A DNA stretch of 64,000 bases from DATJGR01 sp041739525. GTDB taxonomy: Bacteria; Pseudomonadota; Gammaproteobacteria; Pseudomonadales; Azotimanducaceae. This document shows, piece by piece, positions 8,799 to 17,635 of this stretch. A program made the translations under genes and the position numbers. The stretch is from assembly GCA_041739525.1 (NCBI GenBank), contig JBGSNQ010000015.1:29342-93341 (forward strand), written 5' to 3'. A model generated the notes under the pieces. The model had not been told where the DNA came from. It did no database searches and worked only from the letters and a program-made list of their open reading frames with translations. Each line of letters starts with the position of its first letter. Positions within the stretch are counted from its first letter, which is position 1.

Positions 8799-9734
8799 TT
8801 AGGATGCTCCGATGGCGAGTGCAACTCGGTCGATGCCAAGACCGCTGATGAAGCAGCGTTCCTTCGCGCTGCCGACCAGACGCTGCGTCCAGTCAACGCT
8901 GCCGCCGTCGCTGGTTTCGAAGGCGTCGCCACCGAAGGACGCGTGCACCTTGAAGCAGAACGTCTCGTAGTAGCCGCGTCCGCTCTCGCGTGCATCGTCG
9001 TCGACGCAGGTTACGGTGCCAACCGTTGCGAGTGCCGATCGAACGGAATCCTTGATCCCGGCGGCACTCCCCCCCGAGAGATCCGTTAGAAATGCCGTGA
9101 CCGATTTTGCGCCGAGCGCGGCCAGCGCGTGCGCATGGGTTCGCAGATGTTCGGAAGCCTCGGCCGCTTCGAATGCACGTCCGCCGGCGTCGCGGCCGGC
9201 GCTGACGAGACCGAATAACTGGAAGTGTGCGAACCGCCCCGGCCCCGATACCTTCTGAGCCCGAACGACGCGCTGTAGTGCGCCGAGGCGAATCAAGTCC
9301 GCCGACTTCGGCTCCTGACGCAATCGCGCGATGCGCCGCGTTGCCGCTTCGAGCGAAAGCGCGTTGGTCGGATCGGCCGCCACTTCGTTCTGGCGCGTGG
9401 TCGAGACGACCTTGTTCTGATCAACCGTCGCAATTGCGCTGTGCGTGCCCAACGGTACCAACGGGGCGAGCGCCAGCATCTCGAACGCGCCCGCGCTCGC
9501 CGCGATCAGCGCATCTTCGACCCGGCGCAACAATGGGAACGGCACGATGGGTGCGAGCACGAAGCGGTCGGTGGCATAGCGGTGCAGCAGTTCGCTTGGG
9601 CGCACGCGCGTGGCGCGACGCCGCAGAACATCGAGCAGCAACGACGTCAGGTCGGCACCTCCCAACCCTTCAAGCGCAGCGACGAGCTTCGGCATTCCGA
9701 GTTCGTCGAGCACACGATCTACCGGTTGTTTCAT
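8799..9734 (-). CDS. Class II aminoacyl-tRNA-synthetase-like core protein (HisRS/HisZ-like), function unknown
   Basis: 311 aa from the ATG at 9734, which overlaps the TetR stop by 4 bp (ATGA). Blocks suggest a class II synthetase fold: a motif-1-like N-terminal region, PGRFAHFQLFGLVSAGRD resembling motif 2 surroundings, GRGYYETFCFKV resembling the YYTG-type strand of HisRS/HisZ, and a terminal GLGIDRVALAI that matches motif 3 (GxGxxR). There is no anticodon-binding domain. It is too short for HisRS and is not in a his operon. It may bind an adenylate or act as a regulatory paralogue. I would not assign a reaction. Family assignment is by eye. Confidence 0.55.
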   Translation of the reverse strand: MKQPVDRVLDELGMPKLVAALEGLGGADLTSLLLDVLRRRATRVRPSELLHRYATDRFVLAPIVPFPLLRRVEDALIAASAGAFEMLALAPLVPLGTHSAIATVDQNKVVSTTRQNEVAADPTNALSLEAATRRIARLRQEPKSADLIRLGALQRVVRAQKVSGPGRFAHFQLFGLVSAGRDAGGRAFEAAEASEHLRTHAHALAALGAKSVTAFLTDLSGGSAAGIKDSVRSALATVGTVTCVDDDARESGRGYYETFCFKVHASFGGDAFETSDGGSVDWTQRLVGSAKERCFISGLGIDRVALAIGAS

Positions 9735-10312
9735 TTGCGTTCGTTCCACGTTGAGGTCGCGAGCAGACGGTCGACCAGAGCGTGCGCATACGTTTCGTCC
9801 TGCGCGTTCCCCGTCAACATGCGCCAGTAGAGAGGTGCAAGCACGTGATCGAGTATCTCGAACGCGTTCGGTGCCTTCTCGCCGCGACGTTGCGAACGTT
9901 CGAGCATCTCGTCGAGGTCGATCCATCGACGCATCAACGCAGTCGTCCGTCCCGCAGATGGTGCGAGATCGACCGGCGCGGTTGCAATGACGATGCGATA
10001 AAAGGCCGATCCTCGCGCGAGACTGCTAGCGACGTTGCCGGCCCAAGCCTTCAGATCACCCTCGAGGCTTCCCGTATCGGGCAACGGCCAGTCTGCTGCA
10101 AGCCGGTCCACCGCCACGTCCATCAGCAGCGTCGGCAAATCGCCCCAGCGCCGGTAAAGGCTGGTCACCGCGATACCGGCCCGCTCGGCGATTGCCGCCA
10201 TGGAAATGTCGGAAGCGGATCGTTCACTCAGTAGTTCGGCGACCGCATCGGCGACCGAATTTCGGACCCGGGCACTGCGTCCGCCGGGTCTGGATTTGAC
10301 GATCTTTTCCAT
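9731..10312 (-). CDS. TetR/AcrR family transcriptional regulator
   Basis: 193 aa. The N-terminal helix-turn-helix (about residues 16-62) shows DISMAAIAERAGIAVTSLYRRWGDLPTLL, the TetR signature. The C-terminal half is a helical ligand/dimer domain with LYWRMLTG. It is translationally coupled to the synthetase-like gene downstream and divergent from the alpha/beta hydrolase at 10380, with a 67-bp AT-rich intergenic region. By analogy with other TetR genes it probably represses its own unit and the divergent hydrolase. The ligand cannot be predicted. Confidence 0.92.
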   Translation of the reverse strand: MEKIVKSRPGGRSARVRNSVADAVAELLSERSASDISMAAIAERAGIAVTSLYRRWGDLPTLLMDVAVDRLAADWPLPDTGSLEGDLKAWAGNVASSLARGSAFYRIVIATAPVDLAPSAGRTTALMRRWIDLDEMLERSQRRGEKAPNAFEILDHVLAPLYWRMLTGNAQDETYAHALVDRLLATSTWNERK

Positions 10313-10379
10313 TAAAGCTATTTTAGTTGCGTTAGTTATTTAGCGCCATTCTGCAGCGACCCGATGAAGGAGGCATTCG
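10313..10379. promoter_or_regulatory. Divergent intergenic region between tetR and hydrolase, probable TetR operator
   Basis: This 67-bp stretch is markedly more AT-rich than its surroundings around 10313-10345, with TTAG recurring (TTTTAGTTGCGTTAGTTATTTAG). A strong ribosome site AAGGAGG (10367-10373) sits 6 bp before the hydrolase ATG. TetR genes usually regulate across such regions. I found no clean palindrome, so the operator assignment is inference. Confidence 0.4.
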
Positions 10380-11723
10380 ATGCTGACCCGACGAAAAGCG
10401 ATCTTAGCCGGTGCGACGGCGGCGGTGAGTGCGGCAACCGCCGCCGAGGTGCCGCCGATACCCTCCGCGTCGACGGCATCCCCTCCGGCGACTGGGTCAG
10501 GTGCGCTGCTGTTCGCGAACGATCCGCAGTTCTGGTTCGAGACCAAGCGCGTGTTCGGCGCCGCCGACTACGGTGGTGCCGAGTTCGGCGAAGTGCTTGC
10601 CATCTCGCATGCGATCACTCCGGGCGACTACGAGAGTTGGTACACGCAGTGGAATGCGTTCGCGGAACGTCGTGCGGCGGAAGCTGCGGACCAGGCGGCG
10701 CGCAAACATCCCGTGAGCGCGCGCGACAACTGGCTGCGTGCGTCGAACTATTTCCGTTCGTCGGAATTCTTCCTGCATGCCGACGCGAAAGACCCACGCA
10801 TCGCAAACGCATATCGCCGTTCGGTCGATTGCTATCTGCGCGCGGTCGAATGCTTCAACGGTGAGATCGAACCTGTCGAGATTCCCTATGAAGGCACGAC
10901 GCTGCCCGGCTACTTCCACCATGCGATCGAGCATGCGATCGGGTCGGGCAAGCGGCATGCGACGTTGATCGCACACACCGGCTTCGATGGTTCCGCAGAA
11001 GAGATGCACTTCATGGCGGCGCGCGCCGCGGTCGAACGCGGCTACAACGTGCTGGTGTTCGATGGCCCCGGGCAATTCGGGCCGCTGCATCGCGCCGGCA
11101 TGGTGTTTCGTCCGGATTGGGAAGCGGTGATCACGCCGGTGGTCGATTACGTGGTGGCGCGCAAAGACGTCGATCCGAAGAGAGTAGCGTTGATGGGCAT
11201 GAGTCTCGGCGGTTTGCTCGCGCCGCGCGCGGCGGCATTCGAAAAGCGGCTCGTAGCGTGTATCGCCAATGACGGTGTGTACGACTTCGGCGCGCCGTTT
11301 CTCGCGACCGTGCCGACCGATCAGCGCGAGGCTTTCATCGCGGCGATCCGTGCACCACAAGCACCGGAAATCGATCGCGCGTTGGAACAGGCGATGGCGG
11401 CGAGCCCGACCGCGCGTTGGGCGCTTACGCACGGCATGTATGCGATGGGCGCGCCGACCGCGCGCGCGTATGTCGCGATGACGCTGCAATACAACCTGCG
11501 CGACGGTGTCGCCGAATCGATCAAGTGCCCGATGTTGGTGACCGATGCCGAGAATGATCTGTTCTTCAAAGGCCAGCCCGACGAACTGTACGACCACCTC
11601 ACCTGTCGCAAGACGATGTTCCGCTTCACCGAAGCGGAAGGCGCCGGCGCGCATTGCGAAGTGGGCGCGAGCCGGCTCGCGCTTGGTCGCATCTACGACT
11701 GGCTCGACGAGACGCTCGCATAG
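10380..11723 (+). CDS. Alpha/beta hydrolase with N-terminal Tat-like signal
   Basis: 447 aa. The N-terminus TRRKAILAGATAAVSAATAA looks like a twin-arginine export signal with an AxA site, but it lacks the full SRRxFLK consensus. A helical cap-like region (about 60-160) precedes the catalytic domain. The nucleophile elbow is GMSLGG, the acid is probably the Asp in TDAENDLFF, and the histidine is in GAGAHCE. Overall layout recalls the DUF1100/2,6-dihydropseudooxynicotine-hydrolase branch of esterases, which cleave C-C or ester bonds. The substrate is unknown. A strong AGGAGG precedes the ATG. Probably controlled by the divergent TetR regulator. Confidence 0.8.
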   Translation: MLTRRKAILAGATAAVSAATAAEVPPIPSASTASPPATGSGALLFANDPQFWFETKRVFGAADYGGAEFGEVLAISHAITPGDYESWYTQWNAFAERRAAEAADQAARKHPVSARDNWLRASNYFRSSEFFLHADAKDPRIANAYRRSVDCYLRAVECFNGEIEPVEIPYEGTTLPGYFHHAIEHAIGSGKRHATLIAHTGFDGSAEEMHFMAARAAVERGYNVLVFDGPGQFGPLHRAGMVFRPDWEAVITPVVDYVVARKDVDPKRVALMGMSLGGLLAPRAAAFEKRLVACIANDGVYDFGAPFLATVPTDQREAFIAAIRAPQAPEIDRALEQAMAASPTARWALTHGMYAMGAPTARAYVAMTLQYNLRDGVAESIKCPMLVTDAENDLFFKGQPDELYDHLTCRKTMFRFTEAEGAGAHCEVGASRLALGRIYDWLDETLA

Positions 11724-11797
11724 TCGAGGCGACATCCGTCAGGCGCGGCGTTCCACGAATCGGTTATCGTTCGCGAAACCAGCGGGGGAGAGACGAA

Positions 11798-12856
11798 ATG
11801 AAAATCGGCACCGGCATCGGCGGATGGTTGACGGGTATCGGCGACGGCGCGCGCAAGGCGGAAGAGCAGGGCTACGACTTCGTCACGTGCGGCGAACTGT
11901 CGCACGACTCAATGCTGACTATGACGGTTGCAGCGACCGCGACGCAGCGCATCGAACTGCTCACCGGCGTGACGATCGCGTTCCCGCGCAGCCCCATGGT
12001 GCTTGCGATGGAAGCGTGGGACTTGCAGCACTACACGAAGGGCCGCTTTGCGATCGGACTCGGCAGCCAGGTGAAGGGCCACAACGAGCGCCGCTTCGGC
12101 GGCACGTGGAGCGCTCCCGCACCGCGGATGAAGGAATACATCCAGATGATGCAGGCGGTGTGGGACAGCTGGCAGAACGGCACGAAGCCCGAGTTCCTAG
12201 GCAAGTCGTACAAGTACACGTTGATGACGCCGAACTTCAATCCGGGGCCGCTCGATTATCCGCGACCGAAGATCTTCCTCGCTGTCGTCGGCGATGCGAT
12301 GGCGCGCGTTGCGGGTGAAGTGGCCGACGGCATTCTGCCGCACGGCGGCATCATGACCGACAAGTACATGCGCGAAGTGATGCTGCCGAACATCAAGATC
12401 GGTCTGGAACGATCGGGGCGCACCTGGGACGACATCGACATCAGCGCGAGCGGCTACACGGTGTATGGCGAGAACGATGCGGAGATTCACAAAAACCTCG
12501 ACGGATTGCGGCAGGCGTTGTCGTTCTACGGCTCCACACGCACGTATCACGACGTGCTCGAACTGCACGGCCTGAAGTATCTCGGCGACAAGCTGCATCA
12601 ACTGTCGCTGCGCGGTGAGTGGCAAAAGATGCGCGAGGTGATCACCGACGAGGAGTTGCTGGAGCTTGCGCAGGTGTCGACGTACGACAAGATGCCGCAA
12701 TTCCTGCGCGAGCATCGCGAGTACGCCAAGCGCACTACGCTCGGCAACGTTCGCTATTCGACGCCTGACGAGCGTGCTAGGGCGCATGCGGTTATGAAGG
12801 AAGTGCAGAAGGTGCGCACGACGGGGGTTCCGCGCGGGATGGAGTTTGGCAAGTAG
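11798..12856 (+). CDS. LLM-class (luciferase-like) flavin/F420-dependent oxidoreductase
   Basis: 352 aa from the ATG at 11798, which has GGGGGAGAG upstream. The open frame starting at 11654 overlaps the hydrolase and is rejected. TIM-barrel LLM features are seen: GARKAEEQGYDFV near the start, RIELLTGVTIAFPRSP, GRFAIGLGSQVKGHNERRFG and GDAMARVAGEVADGILPHG. The protein fits the F420-type or FMN-type oxidoreductases of the bacterial luciferase superfamily. The cofactor cannot be decided from sequence alone. It lies 74 bp after the hydrolase, so the two may be co-transcribed, and the response regulator starts 4 bp downstream. Confidence 0.85.
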   Translation: MKIGTGIGGWLTGIGDGARKAEEQGYDFVTCGELSHDSMLTMTVAATATQRIELLTGVTIAFPRSPMVLAMEAWDLQHYTKGRFAIGLGSQVKGHNERRFGGTWSAPAPRMKEYIQMMQAVWDSWQNGTKPEFLGKSYKYTLMTPNFNPGPLDYPRPKIFLAVVGDAMARVAGEVADGILPHGGIMTDKYMREVMLPNIKIGLERSGRTWDDIDISASGYTVYGENDAEIHKNLDGLRQALSFYGSTRTYHDVLELHGLKYLGDKLHQLSLRGEWQKMREVITDEELLELAQVSTYDKMPQFLREHREYAKRTTLGNVRYSTPDERARAHAVMKEVQKVRTTGVPRGMEFGK

Positions 12857-12860
12857 CGTC

Positions 12861-13547
12861 ATGGGCGAACGCCTGTCCGTGTTGCTCGTCGAGGACCACC
12901 GGACGCTCGCCGAGAGCATCGGCGCATACCTCGAAGCCAGCGGCTTCGTCGTCGACTATGCGTCCGACGGGCTCACCGCGCTGCACCTCTCCGTGACGCA
13001 GCCGTTCGACGCGATCGTGCTCGACATCGGCCTGCCCGGAGTCAATGGGCTCGAGATTTGTCGCCGCCTGCGTCAGGACGCGCACTCGAACGTGCCCATC
13101 ATCATGCTGACGGCGCGCGACCAACTCACCGACAAGCTGTCCGGTTTCGACGCCGGTGCCGACGACTATCTCGTGAAGCCCTTTGCAATGCCGGAGCTCG
13201 AAGCGCGGCTCGCGGCCATCATCCGCCGCCGCCGGAGCGAAGCGTTTGCGACAAGTTTTACGATCGGCGATCTCACGCTCGATACATCGACCAACGAGGT
13301 CACGCGGGCGACAAAGCGGTTGCGGCTCTCGCCGAAGCAGTTCGAGATACTGCGCATGCTGATGCGGGCGTCGCCCGCCGTCGTTACTCGCGAAGAACTC
13401 GAGCGCGCGTTATGGGGCGACGACGTTCCCGACAGCGATGCGCTGCGCAGCCATCTGTACAACCTGCGGCGCGCAATCGATCGCGGTTTCGATCACGAGT
13501 TGATGGAGACCATCGCCGGTGTCGGATTTCGTATTCGTTCGCCCTGA
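12861..13547 (+). CDS. OmpR/PhoB-family response regulator
   Basis: 228 aa from the ATG at 12861. A TTG at 12846 would add five residues and overlap the LLM gene. The receiver domain has the acidic pair after LLVE, the phosphoacceptor Asp in VLDIGLPG, the conserved Thr in MLTARD and Lys in VKPF. The C-terminal winged helix (about 130-226) ends with YNLRRAID and TIAGVGFRI. Its 3' end overlaps the convergent histidine kinase gene by 55 bp (13493-13547). The kinase next door is a plausible partner although it is on the opposite strand. Targets may include the lipid-modification operon, which is inference. Confidence 0.93.
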   Translation: MGERLSVLLVEDHRTLAESIGAYLEASGFVVDYASDGLTALHLSVTQPFDAIVLDIGLPGVNGLEICRRLRQDAHSNVPIIMLTARDQLTDKLSGFDAGADDYLVKPFAMPELEARLAAIIRRRRSEAFATSFTIGDLTLDTSTNEVTRATKRLRLSPKQFEILRMLMRASPAVVTREELERALWGDDVPDSDALRSHLYNLRRAIDRGFDHELMETIAGVGFRIRSP

Positions 13548-14836
13548 TCCGTGTCGAAGGTCAGGGTGACTGTCGTGCCCTCGCCGGGCGCGCTCGACAC
13601 GTCGATCGACCAGCCGAACTGATCGACCAGCCGGCGAACGATCGCAAGCCCCAGGCCATGGCCCTCCCTCGATTGCGACTGCGCGGCGTCGCCGCGGTAA
13701 AACGGTTCGAAGATGCGCTCGCGATCCGTCGCGCTCATACCTACGCCGGTGTCGCGCACGATGACACTGTCGCTACCGAGTGTGATCGTCACCTCTGCGT
13801 CGCGACCGTACGTCAGCGCATTACGCAGCAAGTTCGCAAACGCGATAGCGACGATGCGCGGCGGCGCCGTTGCGATCGGGTCACCCTCGTCGACGACTCG
13901 CACCGAAGCGCCCGTTTCGCGCGCCAAATCTGCAAGCAGATCCACCTGCTCGAGCACGACGGTCTTCACTTGGGTGCGTTCGCTGCGTGCGCGCAACTCG
14001 TCTTCGCGCGCGAGCAGCAGCAGGCTGTCGATCAGCGATTGCATCTGCGCGACGGCGAGCCGCATGCGACCCAGCGCTGCGGCGTCGGCAATGGGACGAT
14101 CGGCGTCGCGTTCCAACAGGTCCAAACAGGCGCGCACGACCGCGATTGGTGTACGCAATTCGTGGCTTGCGTCGCCGGTGAAGTTGCGCTCGCGAACGAG
14201 AAACGCCTCCAGGCGGTGCGTGAATCGATCGAGAGCCTCGATCATCGATGCAACTTCGGCGTCAGCGCCGCTTCGTAGGTCGTCGAGATCAAGGCGCGCA
14301 TTCACGTCGCGGGTCGGGTCGTATGCTTCGAGGCGTTCCGCAAGGCTCACCAGCGGAGACACTGCGCGTTGCGACAGACGATACGTAACAAACGACAGTC
14401 CATAGATGAAGAGCAACACGATCGCGCCGGGTATGACGCCGAAGTACAGCGTCAGGTCAGAGACCTGTTGTTGGCGAAACACGAGGTACAAGCGTCCGGC
14501 CGGACCGTCGTCGACGAAGAGCAGCGGCCGTTCGCCGGCGAACTCGATGCGGCGAAAGCCCGGCGGCTGTGCGCGCAGTTCTGTCGGCAAGTTGCTCGAG
14601 TCGCCGTTGCGCGCGAGATAGCCGGTCATGTTGTTGGTGTCCGGCAGAGGCTGATCGGGATTGTCGGCGAGCCGGGCACGAAAATGTGCGGCTTCGCCTT
14701 GCAGCGCCTCACGCGTGAGAACGTCGGAAACGATGAACGTGATGCCCGACACGCCCACGATCACTCCCGCGCTGATCACTGCGATCTGCAGTGCAAAGGC
14801 GCGACCCAGTCGAGCGCGGACGCCGGTGCGTTTCAC
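13493..14836 (-). CDS. Sensor histidine kinase, last gene of the lipid-modification operon
   Basis: About 447 aa from a GTG at 14836 that overlaps the upstream methyltransferase stop (GTGA). Two membrane helices (about 11-35 and 128-150) bracket a periplasmic sensor of roughly 90 residues, followed by a HAMP-like region. HisKA has SHELRTPIAVVRACLDLLE with the phosphoacceptor His. The ATPase domain shows NLLRNAL (N box), DTGVGM (G1) and GHGLGLAIVRR (G2). Coupling to fatty-acid-modifying enzymes suggests the sensor monitors membrane lipid state. The convergent response regulator at 12861-13547 is the likely partner, and the two genes overlap by 55 bp. Confidence 0.9.
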   Translation of the reverse strand: MKRTGVRARLGRAFALQIAVISAGVIVGVSGITFIVSDVLTREALQGEAAHFRARLADNPDQPLPDTNNMTGYLARNGDSSNLPTELRAQPPGFRRIEFAGERPLLFVDDGPAGRLYLVFRQQQVSDLTLYFGVIPGAIVLLFIYGLSFVTYRLSQRAVSPLVSLAERLEAYDPTRDVNARLDLDDLRSGADAEVASMIEALDRFTHRLEAFLVRERNFTGDASHELRTPIAVVRACLDLLERDADRPIADAAALGRMRLAVAQMQSLIDSLLLLAREDELRARSERTQVKTVVLEQVDLLADLARETGASVRVVDEGDPIATAPPRIVAIAFANLLRNALTYGRDAEVTITLGSDSVIVRDTGVGMSATDRERIFEPFYRGDAAQSQSREGHGLGLAIVRRLVDQFGWSIDVSSAPGEGTTVTLTFDTDQGERIRNPTPAMVSINS

Positions 14837-15876
14837 GGGGCCGTCGTGCTGTGAACCATGCGGTAGTGACACACGTGCCATTCGTTTCCGCCACCGTAGC
14901 CGAACAGTTCCTCACACGCCATGAAGAAGAAGCGCCAGCGTTGCACCCAGCGATCGACATCGTTGCCGTAAACGGCCGACAGAACGCGGCGGACCTCCGT
15001 CGGGCGCGCGTCCATACGTGCGAGCCAGGATGCGGCGGTGCGCTGGTAATGGCGGCCCGAGACGAACCACGTCGACTCGATGCGCAGATGTTCGTGAAAC
15101 TGTGCCAGCGTATCGGACGCCGGCATGAGGCCGCCGGTGAAGAAGTGGCGTCCCATCCAGTTGTCGTCACCCTCGGTCTCGAAGGGATACATGAGGTTCC
15201 GGTGGCAAAAGATATGCACGAACAGCTTGCCGTCGCTCGTCAGCCAGCGGGCGATGCGTTCAAGCAGCACCCGATAGTTGCGCACGTGCTCGAACATCTC
15301 GACCGAGACCACACGATCGAATGAGTGCGATGGAAATTCGAGCGCGTTGGCATCTGCCGTGATCACGGTGACGTTCGAGAGTTTGCGTGCGGCGACCTGC
15401 GCCTCGATCGACTCGCGCTGCGTACGCGAGTTGGACACCGCGGTGATGTGCGCCCCCGGATACCGCTCAGCTGCCCACAGCGAGAAGGATCCCCAACCGC
15501 AGCCGAGGTCGAGAATACGAGCGCCGTCGTACAGCTCCGCCCGTTCCGCATACAGCGACAGCATGCGCGCTTCGGCCGTGTCGAGATCGACGATGCCGTC
15601 GTCCCAGAAGCACGCGCTGTACTTGAGGTGGCCGCCGAGCGCGATGCGAAAAAACGCGGTCGGCACTTCGTAGTGCTGTGCGTTGGCAGTCGCGGTGTGC
15701 AGGGCGACCGGTGCGCTGCGCAGCTGTTCGATCACGGCCGCGTAGCGAGCTGAGCGCTCGTCCGACGTGCCGCTGCGCTCGTCGTGCAGTCGCTCGGTGA
15801 CCAGACGGCGGATTTCGCGCCGCACTATGAAATCCGGCACTAACCCACGTTCGGCAATCTCCTGAGCGAATCCCAT
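14833..15876 (-). CDS. CFA-synthase-like class I SAM-dependent methyltransferase
   Basis: 347 aa from the ATG at 15876, which shares one base with the upstream stop. Longer frames read into the DUF2878 gene and are shadows. The N-terminal helical lead-in (QEIAERGLVPDFIVRREIRRL) and QHYEVP...LKYSACFWDDG fit the cyclopropane-synthase-like branch. SAM motif I is ILDLGCGWGSFSLW, followed by AVSNSRTQRE. It lacks the N-terminal lipid-binding domain of full CFA synthases. It probably methylates a phospholipid acyl chain or a related amphiphile. Two such methyltransferases in one operon may act in sequence or on different acyl chains. Confidence 0.85.
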   Translation of the reverse strand: MGFAQEIAERGLVPDFIVRREIRRLVTERLHDERSGTSDERSARYAAVIEQLRSAPVALHTATANAQHYEVPTAFFRIALGGHLKYSACFWDDGIVDLDTAEARMLSLYAERAELYDGARILDLGCGWGSFSLWAAERYPGAHITAVSNSRTQRESIEAQVAARKLSNVTVITADANALEFPSHSFDRVVSVEMFEHVRNYRVLLERIARWLTSDGKLFVHIFCHRNLMYPFETEGDDNWMGRHFFTGGLMPASDTLAQFHEHLRIESTWFVSGRHYQRTAASWLARMDARPTEVRRVLSAVYGNDVDRWVQRWRFFFMACEELFGYGGGNEWHVCHYRMVHSTTAP

Positions 15877-16388
15877 CAAGCTGTCTCCTCGAACTGACGA
15901 TTGAAGAAAGGCGCGACCAGACCGAGCAAAACGCCGAACAACATCGCCCACCCGGCGGCCACTGCCAGCAGCATCCAGGGTGCGGGCGTTCGTACCGCAC
16001 CCAGCATGCCCGCCGCGGCGTACAGGGGCGGGCACGCAATTGCCGCTGCCGATGCAGCCCGCCACGGCTGGCCGAGCAACCCTCTGAACGCATGATTCGC
16101 CGAGAGACCAACACACCCCCAAAGGGCGACGATCCACAGCGGTGCCACCGGCGCCGCGTGATAGTCGAGTACGCCGAGCCAGATCCAGGCCGTATCGACG
16201 CCGAGGCCGATCGCCGCGGCAACCGCGGCGATCGTCAGGTCGCGCTCGCGATGTCCACGCGCAAGGATGTGTGCCGCGAACAACGCGCACGCGGTAAGGG
16301 CCACGATATCGCCGCCGAGCACTGCCGCGATCCACGCGGCGGACAGCAGCGCGGCATTGATCAGGTAGTCGCAGCGCGCCTGCCGCAT
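15876..16388 (-). CDS. DUF2878 integral membrane protein
   Basis: 170 aa from the ATG at 16388, which overlaps the CFA synthase stop. Five or so hydrophobic helices are visible, with CDYLINAALLSAAWIAAVLG near the start and WMLLAVAAGWAMLFGVLLG near the end. It matches the DUF2878 pattern of short membrane proteins that co-occur with CFA synthase, DUF1365 and FAD-oxidoreductase genes. Function unknown. Its place in the operon suggests it helps access of soluble enzymes to membrane lipids, or handles a hydrophobic intermediate. Confidence 0.75.
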   Translation of the reverse strand: MRQARCDYLINAALLSAAWIAAVLGGDIVALTACALFAAHILARGHRERDLTIAAVAAAIGLGVDTAWIWLGVLDYHAAPVAPLWIVALWGCVGLSANHAFRGLLGQPWRAASAAAIACPPLYAAAGMLGAVRTPAPWMLLAVAAGWAMLFGVLLGLVAPFFNRQFEETA

Positions 16389-17635
16389 CACGCGCGCCAG
16401 GGTCTGCCGCGATAGCCGGGCTTCGCAAACAGCAACTGCACATTCGACAGCGCGCGTTCGCGGAATCCGCCCTCGCAGTAGCAAAGATAGAATTGCCACG
16501 CGCGCCGGAAGCGCTCGTCGTAGCCGAGTGCGGCAATCTCGCTCCAGTTCGCGTCGAAACGGCGCCGCCATGCTTCCAGCGTCAGTGCATAGTCGGCACC
16601 GAGGTCCTCGAGATTGACGACGACAAGGTCGCTTGCTCGCGCAGCACTGCCGATCAACACGGACGCGCACGGAATGAAGCTGCCGGGGAAGATGTGCTTC
16701 TTGATGAAGTCGACCGATCGCAGTGCTTGTTCGTAGCGACGGTCTTCGATGGTGATCGCCTGCAGCAACGCGAGACCGTCGTCCGCAAGCAACCGGCCAA
16801 GCGCGCGGAAGTAACCGTCGAGATGATTGGCGCCGACCGCTTCCACCATTTCAACCGACACAAGCTTCGAATAGGTTCCGGTCAGTTTGCGGTAATCGCT
16901 GCACAGCACGTCGATGCGCGACTCGAGTCCTGCTGCCGCGACCTGCGCGCGCGCGTAGTCGTACTGCTCGCGCGAAATCGTCGTCGTCGTGACGCGACAG
17001 CCCGACGCGCGTGCCGCGTGAATGGCCAGCCCGCCCCAGCCGCTGCCGATCTCGAGCAGATGGTCGTGGGCCTGAAGGCCGAGCTTCGCGACGATACGAT
17101 CGAGCTTCCGCCGGCTCGCGTCCTCGAGATCATCCGCGCCGGACTCGTAAATCGCCGACGAATACTGCATGCGCGAATCGAGCATTCGCTCGAACAAGCC
17201 GTTGCCAAGGTCGTAGTGCGCGGCAATGTTGCGCTCGCTGCCGCGCAGCGTGTTATCGGCGAACAGAACGTGCGCACCGCGGGCGAGCAGGCCTGTCAGG
17301 CGCGCCAAACCGCGCTCGAGTGCGCTCGAGTGTGCGTGGTCGCGCGCGAGCATTCGTATGAGCGCCACGAGATCGTCGCAGTCCCAGTCGCCGTCGATGT
17401 ACGACTCGGCAGCCCCGAGCGTGCCGCCTAGTGCGAGCCGTCGGTACAGGCGTGGGTTACGCACCACGACTTCGCTCGCGATCGTTCCGGACCCGAACGT
17501 ATGCACGCTGTCCCTGTCACGGATCGTCAGTGCGCCGCCGGCGAGCGTGGTTAGGCGTGCCGCAAGCAAGCGGCGGCAATGCAAGTTGAGCACGCCGATC
17601 GGAGTTCGGCTGCCCTCTATGGCGGTGGTGGTCAT
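16388..17635 (-). CDS. Cyclopropane-fatty-acyl-phospholipid synthase family protein
   Basis: 415 aa from the ATG at 17635 (ATGA overlap with DUF1365). The N-terminal SCP2-like lipid domain (about 25-110) includes SYIDGDWDCDDL. The catalytic part shows ERNIAAHYDLGNGLFERMLD, MQYSSAIY, SAM motif LEIGSGWGGLAIHAA, and VSVEMVEAVG with KKHIFPGSFIP. These are CFA-synthase hallmarks: methylene or methyl transfer from SAM to an unsaturated acyl chain on a phospholipid. In operons with an FAD oxidoreductase and DUF1365, homologues have been linked to methylated and furan fatty acids, so the product may not be a cyclopropane. Confidence 0.93.
   Translation of the reverse strand: MTTTAIEGSRTPIGVLNLHCRRLLAARLTTLAGGALTIRDRDSVHTFGSGTIASEVVVRNPRLYRRLALGGTLGAAESYIDGDWDCDDLVALIRMLARDHAHSSALERGLARLTGLLARGAHVLFADNTLRGSERNIAAHYDLGNGLFERMLDSRMQYSSAIYESGADDLEDASRRKLDRIVAKLGLQAHDHLLEIGSGWGGLAIHAARASGCRVTTTTISREQYDYARAQVAAAGLESRIDVLCSDYRKLTGTYSKLVSVEMVEAVGANHLDGYFRALGRLLADDGLALLQAITIEDRRYEQALRSVDFIKKHIFPGSFIPCASVLIGSAARASDLVVVNLEDLGADYALTLEAWRRRFDANWSEIAALGYDERFRRAWQFYLCYCEGGFRERALSNVQLLFAKPGYRGRPWRA

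Noticed and set aside
10497..11735. 412-residue minus-strand frame opposite the alpha/beta hydrolase
   Set aside because: The plus-strand gene has a strong ribosome site and catalytic motifs. The antisense frame has none.
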